Shown here: piece by piece, positions 43,830 through 56,468 of the stretch
Layout of the letters: each line of letters starts with the position of its first letter
Position numbering within the stretch: position 1 is the stretch's first letter
Assembly: GCA_029339505.1 (NCBI GenBank)
Contig: JAQISU010000022.1
Coordinates: 11,982,001-12,046,000 of the forward strand
From: Unio delphinus
Lineage: Eukaryota; Mollusca; Bivalvia; Unionida; Unionidae
Length of the DNA: 64,000 nucleotides
Direction: 5' to 3'
Program-made: the position numbers and the translations under genes
The notes under the pieces: generated by a model
Seen by the model: the letters and a program-made list of their open reading frames with translations, nothing else
What the model was told of the DNA's origin: nothing
The model's database searches: none

Positions 43830-45536
43830 CCTTTCAATGACCTGTATCATATTGACTTTTGATATTTCTTTTCTTTCCATGACATCTTTCACAAAACAGA
43901 TAGAAATAATGGACTCTTTATATGACAGTATTATGATCTCTCGAGTCCTTTAATACACCGAAGAAATTAGTACAACATCTATCTTTTTTTGTGTGCACAA
44001 ATATCCCTTATCACACAGAGAGGAAAAATAATAAGAAGCATTTCTAACGGAAGACAGTGATAACCTTACTCTTCAATAACTTCTCAAAATTAATGGAACA
44101 AGGATGATTACTGCATTATACATAATAATATTCCGGTTATTTTATTTCCCTTTCGGTGGCAATATTTGGTTCATACATTGTTGTTCTAATGCAACAATTT
44201 AACATCAGTGTATTTTCTATAATTATTGTCATTTTGTGAATATGTCCTAATAACATTCTCCTCCAAACCCATTGGAATCTCATCAGTATTGAGTTATTTA
44301 TTTTATCATTACTCCGAGTCTGGACCACCATATATATACAATGTTCAGATCCATGCTTTAGACTTCTAATTCTGTTTGAAATAATGTGATTGATTGAAGT
44401 TTATCCAGAAGTATTTTATGACCTTTTGATGTATATCAATTCAGTGCCTAAATGAATTGGATATTTTCATCACTCATACACTGAAGACGACTAATAACCA
44501 GAAATTCATACCCCAATTCATTTTTTCATCCATGCAGACATATACGTATGCACATAAAGATTCTTTGATAATTTAGATAAATATATGTATTGAAGAATTG
44601 GAACATGATATGTGTGTCATCAAGTTGTTTTTGTTTAATGCAGACTATTATTTTTAGTGAAATACTGCCATCCATAACTGGCTGAATGCTTTAATTGTAT
44701 ATACTTCTGTTCATATGGATGTTACAGCTGACAAGTAAAGTTCATACTGAGCCCTCCATTAGAACCCAACATCATATTATATCATTGTGTTCTCTATTAC
44801 TCTTTCAATGAGTCATATCGTATTACTGATTTTTGATATTTCTTCTTTTTCATGACACCCTTCACAAAACAGCGTGTAAGTATTATCTCTTTATATAATT
44901 GTATTACTTCTACTAAACAATCATTTAAAACAGATGAAAAGAGTAGAAAGTTTGATTTTATGCGCAGAATTATTTCTAAGGAAATCTGAAAGGAAACACT
45001 AATGGAACAGATTCATAAGATAAAAGCATTATACATGACTTTGATTTCACTATGTAATTGTTTGGGGTTCGTTTTACTATTTGATTCATCTAATTTTGTT
45101 TGAGGTAGTTTAAAAGATTGGGTGCTATCCAACAGTATATTATGACTTTGCTTATATGTATCCATTCAGTGCCTGATTATACAATGTATTTTTATCAAGT
45201 ACATGCTGAATATGACTAATAACCAGAAATTCATATTTATATACACATGTTCATCCATGCATGCATTAACGTATGGACATAAGTATTCATAAATCTTTAG
45301 ATAAATATATGTATACAAGTATAGTCACATCATATTTGCGTCCTCAAGTTCTTTATTGTACATGCAGACTATTCTAGTTAGTGAAATATAGCCATATAAA
45401 CTAATTGCATTAAAGGAATATACTTCTGTTATTATAGACCATATACCTGAAAAGTAAAGTTGATACTATGCTAAACATTGGAGCCCCACAGCATACTATA
45501 TAATTATTTTCCTCTCTATTACCCTTTGAATGGGGT

Positions 45537-45783
45537 GTCCAGAGTAACTGAGTTGTCAAAAGCACTCTGTTATGGATTGCTGCCATCTCACATCTCTCTG
45601 CATGGGTTCAAGTCTCAGAGTCTCCCAGTTTGGGTGTGTGAGAAATGTTGCCAGTAGGTTCTTGTTGGTGAGTGTTTCTTTCCAGGGATTTTTCTGGCTT
45701 TTTCCTCCACCATTAATACTGGCTGCCATGTAAAGCCTATTGCGTGCTGAAACATGGCGTTGAACCATAGAACAACAACAATA
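45537..45783 (+). mobile_element. tRNA-headed SINE unit in satellite
   Basis: Head GTAACTGAGTTGTCAAAAGC, box B GGGTTCAAGTCTCAG and tail AGAACAACAACAATAA. Confidence 0.7.
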
Positions 45784-46103
45784 AGCCTTTCAATCAACTG
45801 TTTCATTTTGACTTTTGATATTTCTTTTATTTACGTGACTTCTTCCACAAAACAGATGGAAGTAATGGACTCTTTATATGATTGTATTATGTTCTCTAAA
45901 GAGTCATTTAATAGATGGAAGAAATTAGTATAAAATCTTACTTTATGTGCAAAAAAATCCCTTACGAAACAGAGAGGCAAAATAAGTTATTTGTCTTTAA
46001 GTATTGTCATTTTGTGAATATGTCCTGATAACATTATCCTCCAAATCCATTGGAATCTTATCAGTATTGAATTATGTATTTTATCATTACTCCGAGTCTG
46101 GAC

Positions 46104-46107
<4 letters not shown>

Positions 46108-46184
<77 letters not shown>
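46108..46184. repeat. (TA)n microsatellite in half B
   Basis: About 77 bases of TA between GGACCAACA and CAATGTTCAG, the same site as at 22761 and 34445. Confidence 0.95.
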
Positions 46185-46189
<5 letters not shown>

Positions 46190-46260
46190 TTCAGTTGCTT
46201 GCTGTATTCTTCAAATTCTGTTTGAAATAATGTCATTGATTGATGTTAATCCATCCGTAT

Positions 46261-47642
46261 TGTAACAGAATTGTTACCGAAAGGATGGTGGATTAAATGA
46301 ACAACACAAACACAATATGTGAAAGAAAATATAAATTTATGAAATAAATTATTAATGAAAAATAATGATGTATCAACACAATAACTCATGCGTTCAACCC
46401 ACAATTACACTCACAACCATTCACAATACATGAATAAATTAAATATTAATACACAGATACAAAGGAATCTCTTGGACTATACACAGATCCAAGGAACCTT
46501 TACAAAAGTTATATTACCGCAAGTGTAAATTACGATAACAAATACAAAACATCAAACTATACTATCGCACGTATGGATTGCGACAACTAGCACGAACATA
46601 TACATGTATTTAATCAAGTTGCTAACTTTTATTGAGATTCATGCAATCCCTTGAAATACTATTGTGATTTGAAGTAACTATGTAAATATAACAATGTATT
46701 CAATTGTACTACAATTGCAGCACACACATGTGTCTCGACCCTGTATAACCGTACGATTCACCAACTGTTGAATCGCCGCCCAGTTTCCCCGAATACCTAG
46801 GGTTCACCAATACTTTTATCGGCCGTTTGCCCTTCACGGATCCACCACAGTTATACGTACAGACAGCATACAGCATCTACTAGAACCAACGTTCTCAAAT
46901 ACCTAGATGCCACCCCGGATGTTTACAACTCTTGACAGCTCCGACACTCGGACTTCTAGATTTCCGAATATTTACACGTCACTTCAGATGTAGACGGACA
47001 GACAATCTGACAAACAGACAGTCAGATACCTCAATTCGATCGCACAATTAAACAGCACAATCACGGCACAATCAGTCACATTCAGCTACAATTCAGAGAC
47101 ATTCAGAGACGTTCAGAGACGTTCAGCTACAATTCAGAGATGTTCCGCAACAAATCAGCTACGATATTAGAGATGTTCCGCAATAAATCATCTACAATTT
47201 CAGAGACGTTCCGCTACAATATCAGAGATGTTCTGCAACAAATCATCTACAATTTCAGAGACGTTCCGCTACAATATCAGAGATGTTCCGCTACAATATC
47301 AGAGACGTTCAGCTACAAATCAGCTACAATAAAGAAACCAGACTAATAATAGTAGTCTCAAAAAATAATCTAAACCTTAGATTACGCTATTGCATTTAAA
47401 GTCTAATAGTGACTAGTAATTCCAAATATTCCTCGTTTAAAATCTGCATTGTAATAAAGGCATCATTATATGAAATGATAAACTGAATAAAATTCACAAT
47501 AAAACGAAATATAAATTTAACACTCACCCCTTTGGCTGGAGATAGTATGACGAGCTATCTTTCCTGTGATAGGATACTTTTGGTCCCGTAATATTTATCA
47601 GAAATATTCTGCCTTATATATCCTCAAATAGGTGAGCAGAAT
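46261..47642 (-). repeat. 3' LTR (sense), truncated at its 5' end
   Basis: Ends in sense with AATTCTGTTACA next to the target duplication. It matches 50585-51954 over its length but lacks the part equivalent to 51955-52166. It includes an internal minisatellite at about 47086-47335. Confidence 0.85.
47086..47335. repeat. Minisatellite inside the LTR
   Basis: Units of 22-33 bp built on CAGAGAYGTTCCGC and ATCWKCTACAAT; the other LTR has the same array at about 51408-51650 with one unit fewer near its start. Confidence 0.8.
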
Positions 47643-48715
47643 GGCATATCTGCGTCCCGATTTAATCAATTCGTCACGTGCCATCTGGCATGTACTCTCA
47701 AGTTTATTTCGCAGATCTAACACGTACTGGTAAGTTGTTTTTATTTCCTCGTCGCGACATCACCAGTCCATAGTTCGCGTAGTATCCGCATCGGGCCTCG
47801 AACTGTTCTACCGTACAACAGTTCGAAGGGTGAAAACCCTAAACTTTCCTGCGGTACTTCACGGTACGCGAACAGAACAGCGTTCAAATAACGGTCCCAG
47901 TCTTGCGGACGTTCCGCGCACATCTTTCGTAGCATGCTTTTCAGGGTACCATTAAACTTCTCTATCAGTCCATTGCACATCCGATGGTATGGGGTAGTGT
48001 TTAGCTGTTTGATGGATAACAGCCTACTTATCTCACCCATGAGGTCAGAGGTGAATTGGGCACCACAATCTGTGAGGATTTCTTCTGGCACCCCTACCCT
48101 ACTGAAGATATCAACTAATGCTTCAGCTACCCTTTCCGTTTCAATAGTTGGTAACGCTACGGCTTCGGGGTATCTGGTCGCGTAATCAACCAGAGTAAGA
48201 ATATACCGATTCTTTCTTTCGGTAACTGGGTGTATTGGTCCTACAATATCTACTGCCACTCTTTTAAACGGTGTATCTATTAATAGCATCTGTCCTAAGG
48301 GCACCCTTGTGACCCTTCCCTTACATACGGTTTTCTGACATACGTCGCACGACCTACAGAACCGTGTGACATCGCCATTAACACCTGGCCAGTAGAATTC
48401 AGCGACTACCCTGCTAGTGGTCTTAGCCTTACCTAGGTATCCTGCCATGCTTGACTCATGCGCCACCCTAAGTACTTGAGATCTATATCTCTGGGGTACG
48501 TCCACTTGCCAATACTTCTTACCCTCCCTAGCGCTAAACTCCCTATGAATTAATCCGTTCTTGCGTACGAATCTCGAGCTACCCTCACCCTTGCAGTGTT
48601 TAATCGCGCCGGACGTGATTTTCTCAAGAATTGTTTTGATGGATTCATCACGTTCCTGCTCTTGTTTCAAATCATCACGCGAAATTCCTGAGATCGATTC
48701 AGGGACTATTAATTT
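47643..48715 (-). pseudogene. Gypsy integrase region of pol
   Basis: The frame 48670-47741 holds the zinc-binding region (RVAHESSMAGYLG, CRSCDVCQKT). The second His of the usual HHCC motif is Tyr here. The DDE core follows: RVAVDIVGP, LTDCGAQFTS and LIEKFNGTLK. The conserved PFELLYGRTVRGPM segment lies after it. A frameshift near 47755 continues the polyprotein (TTYQYVLDLRNKLEST) to the deletion edge at 47643. Catalytic residues are kept; the missing RT means it is not autonomous. Confidence 0.85.
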
Positions 48716-48733
48716 ATGAAACGCACTTTTCTC

Positions 48734-49102
48734 TCACCGTGTTTGCGCTCGCGTTTCGATTGCCTGGGCAAAAGGTATTTTAAAATCGGCCATGGTTGGA
48801 AGACGGGAACCTTCAACATTACCGATCGTCAGATCGTAAATAGGATTTTCCATACAAAGGGCATCAACAGTTCCCGTTAGGAAAGGTGTTTTTACCGTGA
48901 TCCTTGCTACAGGAATGCGACCGATCGTCTGATCAAGTAACATACATGGGGACTCCCACCCGAGCATTTGGTTATCCTGCACGAGACTCCGTTTGATCAC
49001 TACGCCCGTGCAACCAGTGTCACGTAATACTACGACTTTTCGACCGTTGACAAACCCTCTCGCGGTTGGTACACGCGCTTCGGGTAATAGACACGTGCCA
49101 AG
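48734..49102 (-). pseudogene. Gypsy retropepsin-like protease region
   Basis: LRDTGCTGVVIKR (about 49010-49048) carries the Asp-Thr-Gly active site, followed by RITVKTPFLTGTVDAL. It is separated from gag by a stop near 49103 and from the integrase region by a stop near 48732. Aspartic proteases of this type mature the gag-pol polyprotein. Confidence 0.75.
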
Positions 49103-50333
49103 CTAATGAATACATGGTTCTACCTGTACGATATTATCAGATATACCTTTACTTTGTATAGCCACTGCTACCTTATGTACAAGTCCCTTTCTTTTAGGAC
49201 AGTCTTTTTGAACATGACCCCATGCATTACACAAGTAACATTGCACACGCTGAATACCTGGATTCCTAACTGACCTATTTACCTCAGCTGATTTCACAAG
49301 CTCCCTAGGCATCGGTCTCGCGGACTGGTTTCCAGACTTAAAATCTTTTGAAACCACGTTCTGGGTTCCCCCATGAGCTTCGGCAAAGAAATCGGCTTGC
49401 TTAGCCATATCTTTTACGTTTGTGAAGACTTTCTCTTTCAGAAATTGATCTAATTCTCGCCCAACTGTATTAAATAATTGATCTCTGAGCAAGAAATCAG
49501 TCAACCCTTCAAACGTTTTCACCGCTTTGCCGCATTCAATCCCCCGCTCAAAATAGTTCGCAATTCTAACGGTGAACTGACCAAAGGTTTCTCCCTTATC
49601 GGGCTTGCTATACCTGAACTTTTTACGAAAACCCTGTTCAGTGAGCTCGTACCTTTTGAGAAGTGCTTCTTTTAGGACGTCGTACTTAAACACATCGTCT
49701 CTCGGAAGTCGCGAGTATACATCCAGCGCTTTACCTTTTAATAGAGCACTAAGATGCAGTGCCCAGTCATTTTGACTCCACTTCTGGTTTTCGGCATACC
49801 GCTCAAACCGATGAAGATAACTATCCATGTTATCTTTTTCATCGTCAAAGGGAGGTAATTTGGGGCCCCTTAATTTGCTAGAGGCAGAATCGTGCTCTCT
49901 TCCAGATGTTGCTAATTCTACCTTACGCTCATGATCCCGTTGCTTTGCTTTTTCTTCTAACTCTAATATTTCTACTTTTGTTTCTTTTATCCAACTCTAT
50001 TCGCCTTTCCTCCGCTTCCATTTCCCATCCTATCCTGTCCTTCTCGGCCTGCTTCTCTAATTCTATCTTTTCCTTCTTTACTCCTATCTTTTCCTTCTCA
50101 AAGGCCCATTTCCTTTCATCGGCTTCCCTTTCTAATTCCCGTTTCCTTTCATCGGCTTCCCTTTCTAATTCCCGTTTCCTTTCATCGGCTATCCCTTTTT
50201 CCCTTTCTAATTCCCTTGCCCTTACCCTTTCTTCCCTTTCCCGGGCTTGTTCTTCCTGAATAAATTTCCTTAGACTTTCACCTTCATACCCAAATTCTTT
50301 GCCTAAGGCAACCAAGTCCTTAAGGGATGACAT
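49103..50333 (-). pseudogene. Gypsy gag with coiled coil, capsid domain and CCHC knuckle
   Basis: It starts MSSLKDLVALGKEFGYEG at 50333, followed by a Glu/Arg/Lys coiled coil with a repeated ADERKREL unit. A one-base frameshift near 49985-49995 separates it from the capsid part, which opens with a PKLPPFDDEKDNMDSYLHRF segment and continues in 49828-49103. The zinc knuckle CYLCNAWGHVQKDC lies near the end. Capsid and nucleocapsid roles follow from the family. Confidence 0.8.
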
Positions 50334-50584
50334 GACAATTGTAATACGAATATAGATGTATATATACCACAGGCTGACCTTATCTTCCTGATGAAGGTAA
50401 CCAAACCAATGCTTTAAACACGTTTATATTGGACACACGGACCTAGATAAACTAAATAAAAATAAACCCCAACTTGAGTATTATCTTGTCAAGAAGGTCA
50501 CGCTCAAATATAAACATTAAATGTATACTTTCACAAAAATGATTGACAGTTCACTTAATCCAGCGATCCCACTTCTGACATCAT

Positions 50585-52166
50585 TGTAACAGAATTGTTA
50601 CCGAGAGGATGGTGGATTAAATGAACAACACAAACACAATATGTGAAAGAAAATATAAATTTATGAAATAAATTATTAATGAAAAATAATGATGTATCAA
50701 CACAATAACTCATGCGTTCAACCCACAATTACACTCACAACCATTCACAATACATGAATAAATTAAATATTAATACACAGATACATAGGAATCTCTTGGA
50801 CTATACACAGATCCAAGGAACCTTTACAAAAGTTATATTACCGCAAGTATAAATTACGATAACAAATACAAAACATCAAACTATACTATCGCACGTATGG
50901 ATTGCGACAACTAGCACGAACATATACATGTATTTAATCAAGTTGCTAACTTTTATTGAGATTCATGCAATCCCTTGAAATACTATTGTGATTTGAAGTA
51001 ACTATGTAAATATAACAATGTATTCAATTGTACTACAATTGCAACACACACGTGTCTCGACCCTGTATAACCGTACAATTCACCAACTGTTGAATCGCCG
51101 CCCAGTTTCCCCGAATACCTAGGGTTGACCAATACTTTTATCGGCCGTTTGCCCTTCACGGATTCACCACAGTTATACTTACAGACAGCATACAGCATCT
51201 ACTAGAACCAACGTTCTCAAATACCTAGATGCCACCCCGGATGTTTACAACTCTTGACAGCTCCGACACTCGGACTCCTAGATTTCCGGATATTTACACG
51301 TCACGACAGATGTAGACGGACAGACAATCTGACAAACAGACAGTCAGATACCTCAATTCGATCGCACAATTAAACAGCACAATCACGGCACAATCAGTCA
51401 CATTCAGCTACAATTCAGAGACATTCAGAGACGTTCAGCTACAATTCAGAGATGTTCCGCAACAAATCAGCTACGATATCAGAGATGTTCCGCAATAAAT
51501 CATCTACAATTTCAGAGACGTTTCGCTACAATATCAGAGATGTTCCGCAACAAATCATCTACAATTTCAGAGACGTTCCGCTACAATATCAGAGATGTTC
51601 CGCTACAATATCAGAGACGTTCAGCTACAAATCAGCTACAATAAAGAAACCAGACTAATAATAGTAGTCTCAAAAAATAATCTAAACCTTAGATTACGCT
51701 ATTGCATTTAAAGTCTAATAGTGACTAGTAATTCCAGATATTCCACGTTTAAAATCTGCATTGTTATAAAGGCATCATTATATGAAATGATAAACTGAAT
51801 AAAATTCACAATAAAACGAAATATAAATTTAACACTCACCCCTTTGGCTGGAGATAGTATGACGAGCTATCTTTCCTGTGATAAGATACTTTTGGTCCCG
51901 TAATATTTATCAGAAATATTCTGCCTTATATATCCTCAAATAGGTGAGCAGAATTCACGGCAAAATTACCGTGCACCCCGTGAATCTAATGTTCCGGACT
52001 TCATGTGATTCGAAGTCAGGCACATGCAAATCGTTACACGCGCTTACCTTGGAGAAAACCACTTATTCACCCCAGGTAACGCATGTACGAGGAAACAAAA
52101 AATATGGTGGAATTAGTTTGTAATTCAAGAAGCAAATAAATTCAATTTTCGCCTAATTCTGTGACA
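50585..52166 (-). repeat. 5' LTR (sense), complete
   Basis: In sense it begins TGTCACAGAATTAGGCG and ends AATTCTGTTACA, the usual TG...CA form, 1582 bp. Directly inside its end the sense strand reads ATGATGTCAGAAGTGGGATC, the expected primer-binding position; I do not assign the tRNA. Confidence 0.85.
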
Positions 52167-52171
52167 CGTAT

Positions 52172-53981
52172 TTTATGACCTTTTGATGTATATCAATTCA
52201 GTGACTAAACGAATTGTATATATATTCACTCATAGACTGAAGATGACTAATAACCAGAAATTGATATGCCAAATCATGTTTTCATCCATTCAGACATGCG
52301 TATACACATAAAGATTCATTAATCTTTAGATAAATACATGTATAGAATTATTGGCATATGATATGTGTGTCATCAAGATCTTTTTTTTTCATGCAGACTA
52401 TTCTTTTTAATGAAATACTGTCATCCATAACTTACTAAATGCTTTAAATGTATATTCTGTTCTTATGGATGTTACAGCTGACAAAGTGGATACTAAGACG
52501 TACATTCGAACCCTACAGCATATTGTATCCTTGTATTCTCCTCTATTACCCTTTGAATGAGTCACATCGTATTACTGATTTTTGTATATTTCTTCTTTTC
52601 CATAACACCTTTCACAAACCAGTTGGTAAGTATTATATCTTGATATAATTGTAGTTCTTCTACTAAACAATCAATTAAGCAGAATAAAAGAGTAGAAAGT
52701 TTGATTTTTGTGCAGAATTATTTCTAAGGAAATCTGAAAGGAAACATTAATGGAACAGATTCATAAGATTAAAGCTTTCTACACGACTTTGATTTAACTA
52801 TTTCGTTCTTTATTTTATTTTCCTATTTTATTCTTCTAATTTTATTTGAGAGAATTTAAAAGATTGAGTGCTATCCAGCATGACTTTGATGATATATTTA
52901 CATTCAGTGCCTGATCATTTAGTGTATTTTTATCAATTACATGCTGAATTTAACTAATAACCAGAAATTCATATTTATATACACATGTTCATCCATGCAT
53001 GCATGAACGTATGCACATAAAAATTAATAAATCTTTAGAGAAATATATGTATACAAGTATAGTCACATCATATGTGCGTCATGAAGTTCTTTATTTTACA
53101 TGTTGACTGTTCTAGTTAGTGAAATATAGCCATCATAAGTGGCTAAATTCTTTAAATGTATATACTTCTTTTCTTATGGATGTTACAGCTTACAAGTAAA
53201 GTTGATACTAAGCCTTCCATTGGAACTCTACATCATATTATATCATTGTGTTCTCCTCAATCATCATTTCAATGAGTCATATCGTATTACTGATTTTTGA
53301 TATTTCTTCTTTTTCATGACACCCTTCACAAAACAGCTAGTAAGTATTATATCTTGATATAATTGTATTTCTTCTACTAACCAATCATTGAAGATAAAAG
53401 AAAATAGTAGAAAGTTTGATTTATGTGTAGAATGTTTTCTCAGGAATACTGAAAGCAAACATTAATGGAACAGATTCATAAGATTAAATCATTCTACACG
53501 ACTTTAATAGAACGATTTCGTTGTTTATTTTATTTTATATTTTATTGGTCTAATTTTATTTGAGGGAATTTAAAAGATTGAGTGCCATCCAGGATGATTT
53601 TGCTGATATATATCCATTCAGTGCCTGATCATATTGTTTAATTTTATCAATTACATCCTGAATTTAAGTAATAACCAGAAATTCATATTTATATACACAT
53701 GTGTATCCATGCATGCATGAACGTATGCATATAAATCTTCATAAATCTTTAGATAAATATATGTGTACAAGTATAGTCACATCATATGTGTGTCATCATG
53801 TTCTTTATTTTACATGCAGACTATTCTAGTGAGTGAAATATAGCCCTAGAAACTTATTGCTTTAAAGGAATATACTTCTGTTATTATAGGCTATATAACT
53901 GATAAGTAAAGTTGATACTGTGCTAAACATTGGAGCCTCATAGCATACTATATCATTGTGTTTCTCTCTATTACCCTTTGA
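52172..53981 (+). repeat. Satellite array, block 5
   Basis: Resumes in half B at the insertion point of the Gypsy element. Monomer starts are at 52626 and 53340 (714 bp, a half-monomer); half A then runs to CCCTTTGAAT, where the LINE 3' tail begins. Confidence 0.8.
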
Positions 53982-54064
53982 ATAATGATAATAATAATGA
54001 GGACTTTGTATAGCGCCTAATCGTTCGAAGCTCTAAGCGCTTTACACCATCAATAATAATATGA

Positions 54065-55305
54065 CTACACTACAAGGCAACAAATGACAAAAACAAAGAA
54101 ATTGGACAACAAAAAAACATGCTGAAAACATATAAGATACAAAACATGATTAGGTCGCTTAGTTTGTCCAGGGAGTCGAAACAGGTGAGGCTTAAGAGCA
54201 CTCTTAAAAGGGTCCACTGTGTCTTTGTGTCTAATTTCAATGGGCAATTGGTTCCACGTCGCTGGGCCCTGGTGTGCAAACCAACGTTATCCATATGACT
54301 TTGTTTTCACCTTGGGGACAATGAGTATATGATTATCAGAAGAAGAGCGCAAGGATTTAGCTAGTGTATACACATGGGTGAGACTGGATAGGTATGTTGG
54401 ACTGGAGTCTGTCTTTGAAACGTAGCACAGAGAACCAATTTTGTGTTTGATTCTGTATCGAATTGATAGCCAATGTAGGGTACTGAGCCGTTAACACCAC
54501 AACATACGTCAACTGGGCTGGATTGTATTCCATTTGCAGATATAATTTGTGCCCTGTTAACTAAGTAGGACTTGAACCACTGTAAGGCTATATTCTGAAT
54601 GCCAAATACATGCTGGAGACGGTGAACTAATATATCATGGTCTTTTGTGTCAAATGCTGCATATAAATCCAGGAGAGTGAGGACTGTAATCTTTCCACTA
54701 TCCAAAGCAGAGAGAATGGCATTAAATACTTTCAGAAGAGTAGTTTCCGTACTGTGCCAAGAGCGATATGCAAACTGTACATAGCTAAAATGACTGTTTG
54801 AATTCAAATGACATAGAAGTTGAGTTAGATCAATCTCTTCTAAGATTTTTTATATGAATGGGAGATTAGAAACTGGGCGGTAGTTCTTTAAATCGTTATG
54901 GTCCAGTGCTGGTTTCTTCAGCAGTGGCTTTACGATGGCAGTTCTGAAAAATGATGGGAATTCCCCTGATGAGAGAGAGATATTAATAACATCAGTTAGT
55001 GAAGGCAATATTGGGTCTAAGCACTCACGCATCAGTGATGTTGGAATTGAATCAAGTTCACAAGACTTTGGTGCACTTTTCATCACAATTGTACGTACTA
55101 AATCAATAGAAATAGGTTCAAATCCTCCTAACGGTTGTCGCTGAAATTCTGCATCATAACTGTATGGTGACGAATCAGTTGAAATTGTGCTGTCAAGCGA
55201 ATCTCTAATGGATTTTACTTTGTCATCGAATAAATTTGCAAATTGGTCTTGTAGGTCTAGTGGAGAGAATGTTGTTGGAAATGGTGTACATTTGTTCCTT
55301 GACAT
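54065..55305 (-). pseudogene. LINE reverse transcriptase and C-terminal domain (copy 4), palm deleted
   Basis: The first frame, 55305-54850, ends LKNYRPVSNLPFI. The second, 54807-54361, has FAYRSWHSTETTLL, LLDLYAAFDTKDHDIL and CGVNGSV. From GSV it jumps to sequence typical of the LINE C-terminus (YRIKHKIGSL, near 54430-54480, in another frame) that ends with DPFKSALKPHLFRLP near 54180. The YxDD catalytic box and surrounding palm are therefore deleted. Confidence 0.8.
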
Positions 55306-55514
55306 TAGTTAGTTTTTTCGAAGAGCTCCTTGCAGCTGGAACTCTCCGTGATCTTAGTACTGTAGTGGGATTATTTGGGTAAATGGACTATGTTTGTGAC
55401 GTTCTTCTTAGCGGCTTCGTAGATTTGTTCATGAATATTGAGACTGGTGGAAAGCCAAAGCCCCTCTGCTTTTCGGCGATGTCTTTTAGCAGTGAGCTGG
55501 TCACTAGCACTGCT

Positions 55515-56468
55515 CTACCATGAAGAACACTCTTTTATTGATACTCTGCATTTGGTGTCTGGGGCATGTTTTTCAAGCAATGAACTCAGGCAGTTATCAA
55601 GTTGTTCCGCTGTGGGATGTAAAAAAGTTGTTAGGTTTTCTTGGATGTCATGCATGAATTTGGTTCTATTTATCATACGGAAGTTTCTCTTAGTAGCAAA
55701 TAGAGGTGGAGGGTTAGGGACTGATACGTCGAGATGGAATACAATGCAGAGGTGATCCGATGCAAGTTCGTGGGATACAAGGGTGGATTGCAGAATATTA
55801 TCATCAGGTCTATAAAGAAACCAGTCTAAAATACGACCAAGTGTACGGGTAGGTTGGTTAACTGACTGTTTAAGATTGAAAACATGAATCGAATCTAGGA
55901 GTTTTGACATGTATGGTTTACCAGGACGGTCAAGGTGAAAGTTGAAATCTCCAAGAATAATTAGGTTGCGATCTATCGAATTTCCATACTCTAGAAGATT
56001 TGGAAACTGCTCCAAAATAGAGTTTCAGTCAGCTGGTTTTTTCTGGTATGAGGAGGACGGTAGAGACAGAAAAAATGGACAGACCTTTGTACCTGTGTGA
56101 AACACAATTTATGCCACACATCGTTTGAACTAGTCCAAACAACGTGTTTGGACTAGTTCAAACGATGTGTGTCATAAATTGAAGGTTGTATTGTACTTAA
56201 GGCATTTGATCATGCAATTCTTTGTATTTACAGTAATTCCACCTCCGCGAGAGTTGCGGATAAACGACTTGATGGCGTAATTGCTGGGTGTTAAATCCGC
56301 ACACTTACATTCATCAGCTGCGGAATGTAACCAAGTTTCTGTCAGGAAGAAGACGTCAATATTCTGGTCGTTGATAAAATTAACAATTTCTGTGCGTTTT
56401 TCCGGTGTTTCTATTGATTGATCGTTGCATAATACAGTACGTAGTGGTATTCCTGGGACATTTGACAC
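55515..56468 (-). pseudogene. LINE APE endonuclease (copy 4)
   Basis: Two segments, 56468-56172 (FFLTETWLH) and 56015-55515 (LIILGDFNFHLD, LGRILDWFLYR, ASDHLCIVF), are separated by a rearranged stretch. That stretch contains an inverted repeat of the ACACATCGTTTGAACTAGT type around 56115-56170. The active-site motifs match copies 1-3. Confidence 0.75.

Larger units (their letters stand above)
34731..44531 (+). repeat. 4.9-kb tandem duplication (34731-39630 and 39631-44531)
   Basis: Landmarks recur at offsets of 4900-4902 bp: the LINE copies (36231 and 41133), the SINE units (37546 and 42447; 38682 and 43583) and the 717-bp units (35071 and 39971). The junction near 39631 joins two half-B types inside CATCCATTCAGAC. 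Few substitutions are seen between the copies. Confidence 0.85.
42688..46260 (+). repeat. Satellite array, block 4
   Basis: Repeats block 3, including the half-B/half-A hybrid at about 43343, then goes on with a monomer start at 44876 and a half B with a deletion near 45983. It is cut at 46260 by the Gypsy element, which duplicated CGTAT (46256-46260 and 52167-52171). Confidence 0.8.
46261..52166 (-). mobile_element. Ty3/Gypsy LTR retrotransposon, Gmr1-like order, internally deleted
   Basis: The element lies on the minus strand between 5-bp target duplications CGTAT (46256-46260, 52167-52171). The site before insertion, CCGTATTTTATGACC, is seen intact in other monomers. In sense orientation it reads LTR (52166-50585), gag, retropepsin, integrase, then about 30 codons of the linker that precedes RT in Gmr1-like elements. 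It stops abruptly at 47643 against the LTR. RT, RNase H and the first 212 bp of the 3' LTR are absent, consistent with one deletion. Confidence 0.85.

Noticed and set aside
47086..47335. CRISPR-like repeat array
   Set aside because: Units are directly adjacent or vary in length without unique spacers, and the DNA is eukaryotic retroelement LTR.
47140..47346. Open frame rich in MFRNKSATIS-type repeats (also 51452-51658)
   Set aside because: It is the LTR minisatellite read in one frame; it lies in LTR sequence on the strand opposite to the element's genes.
49906..50259. Plus-strand Ser/Leu/Phe-rich frame
   Set aside because: Antisense shadow of the Glu/Arg-rich coiled coil of Gypsy gag.
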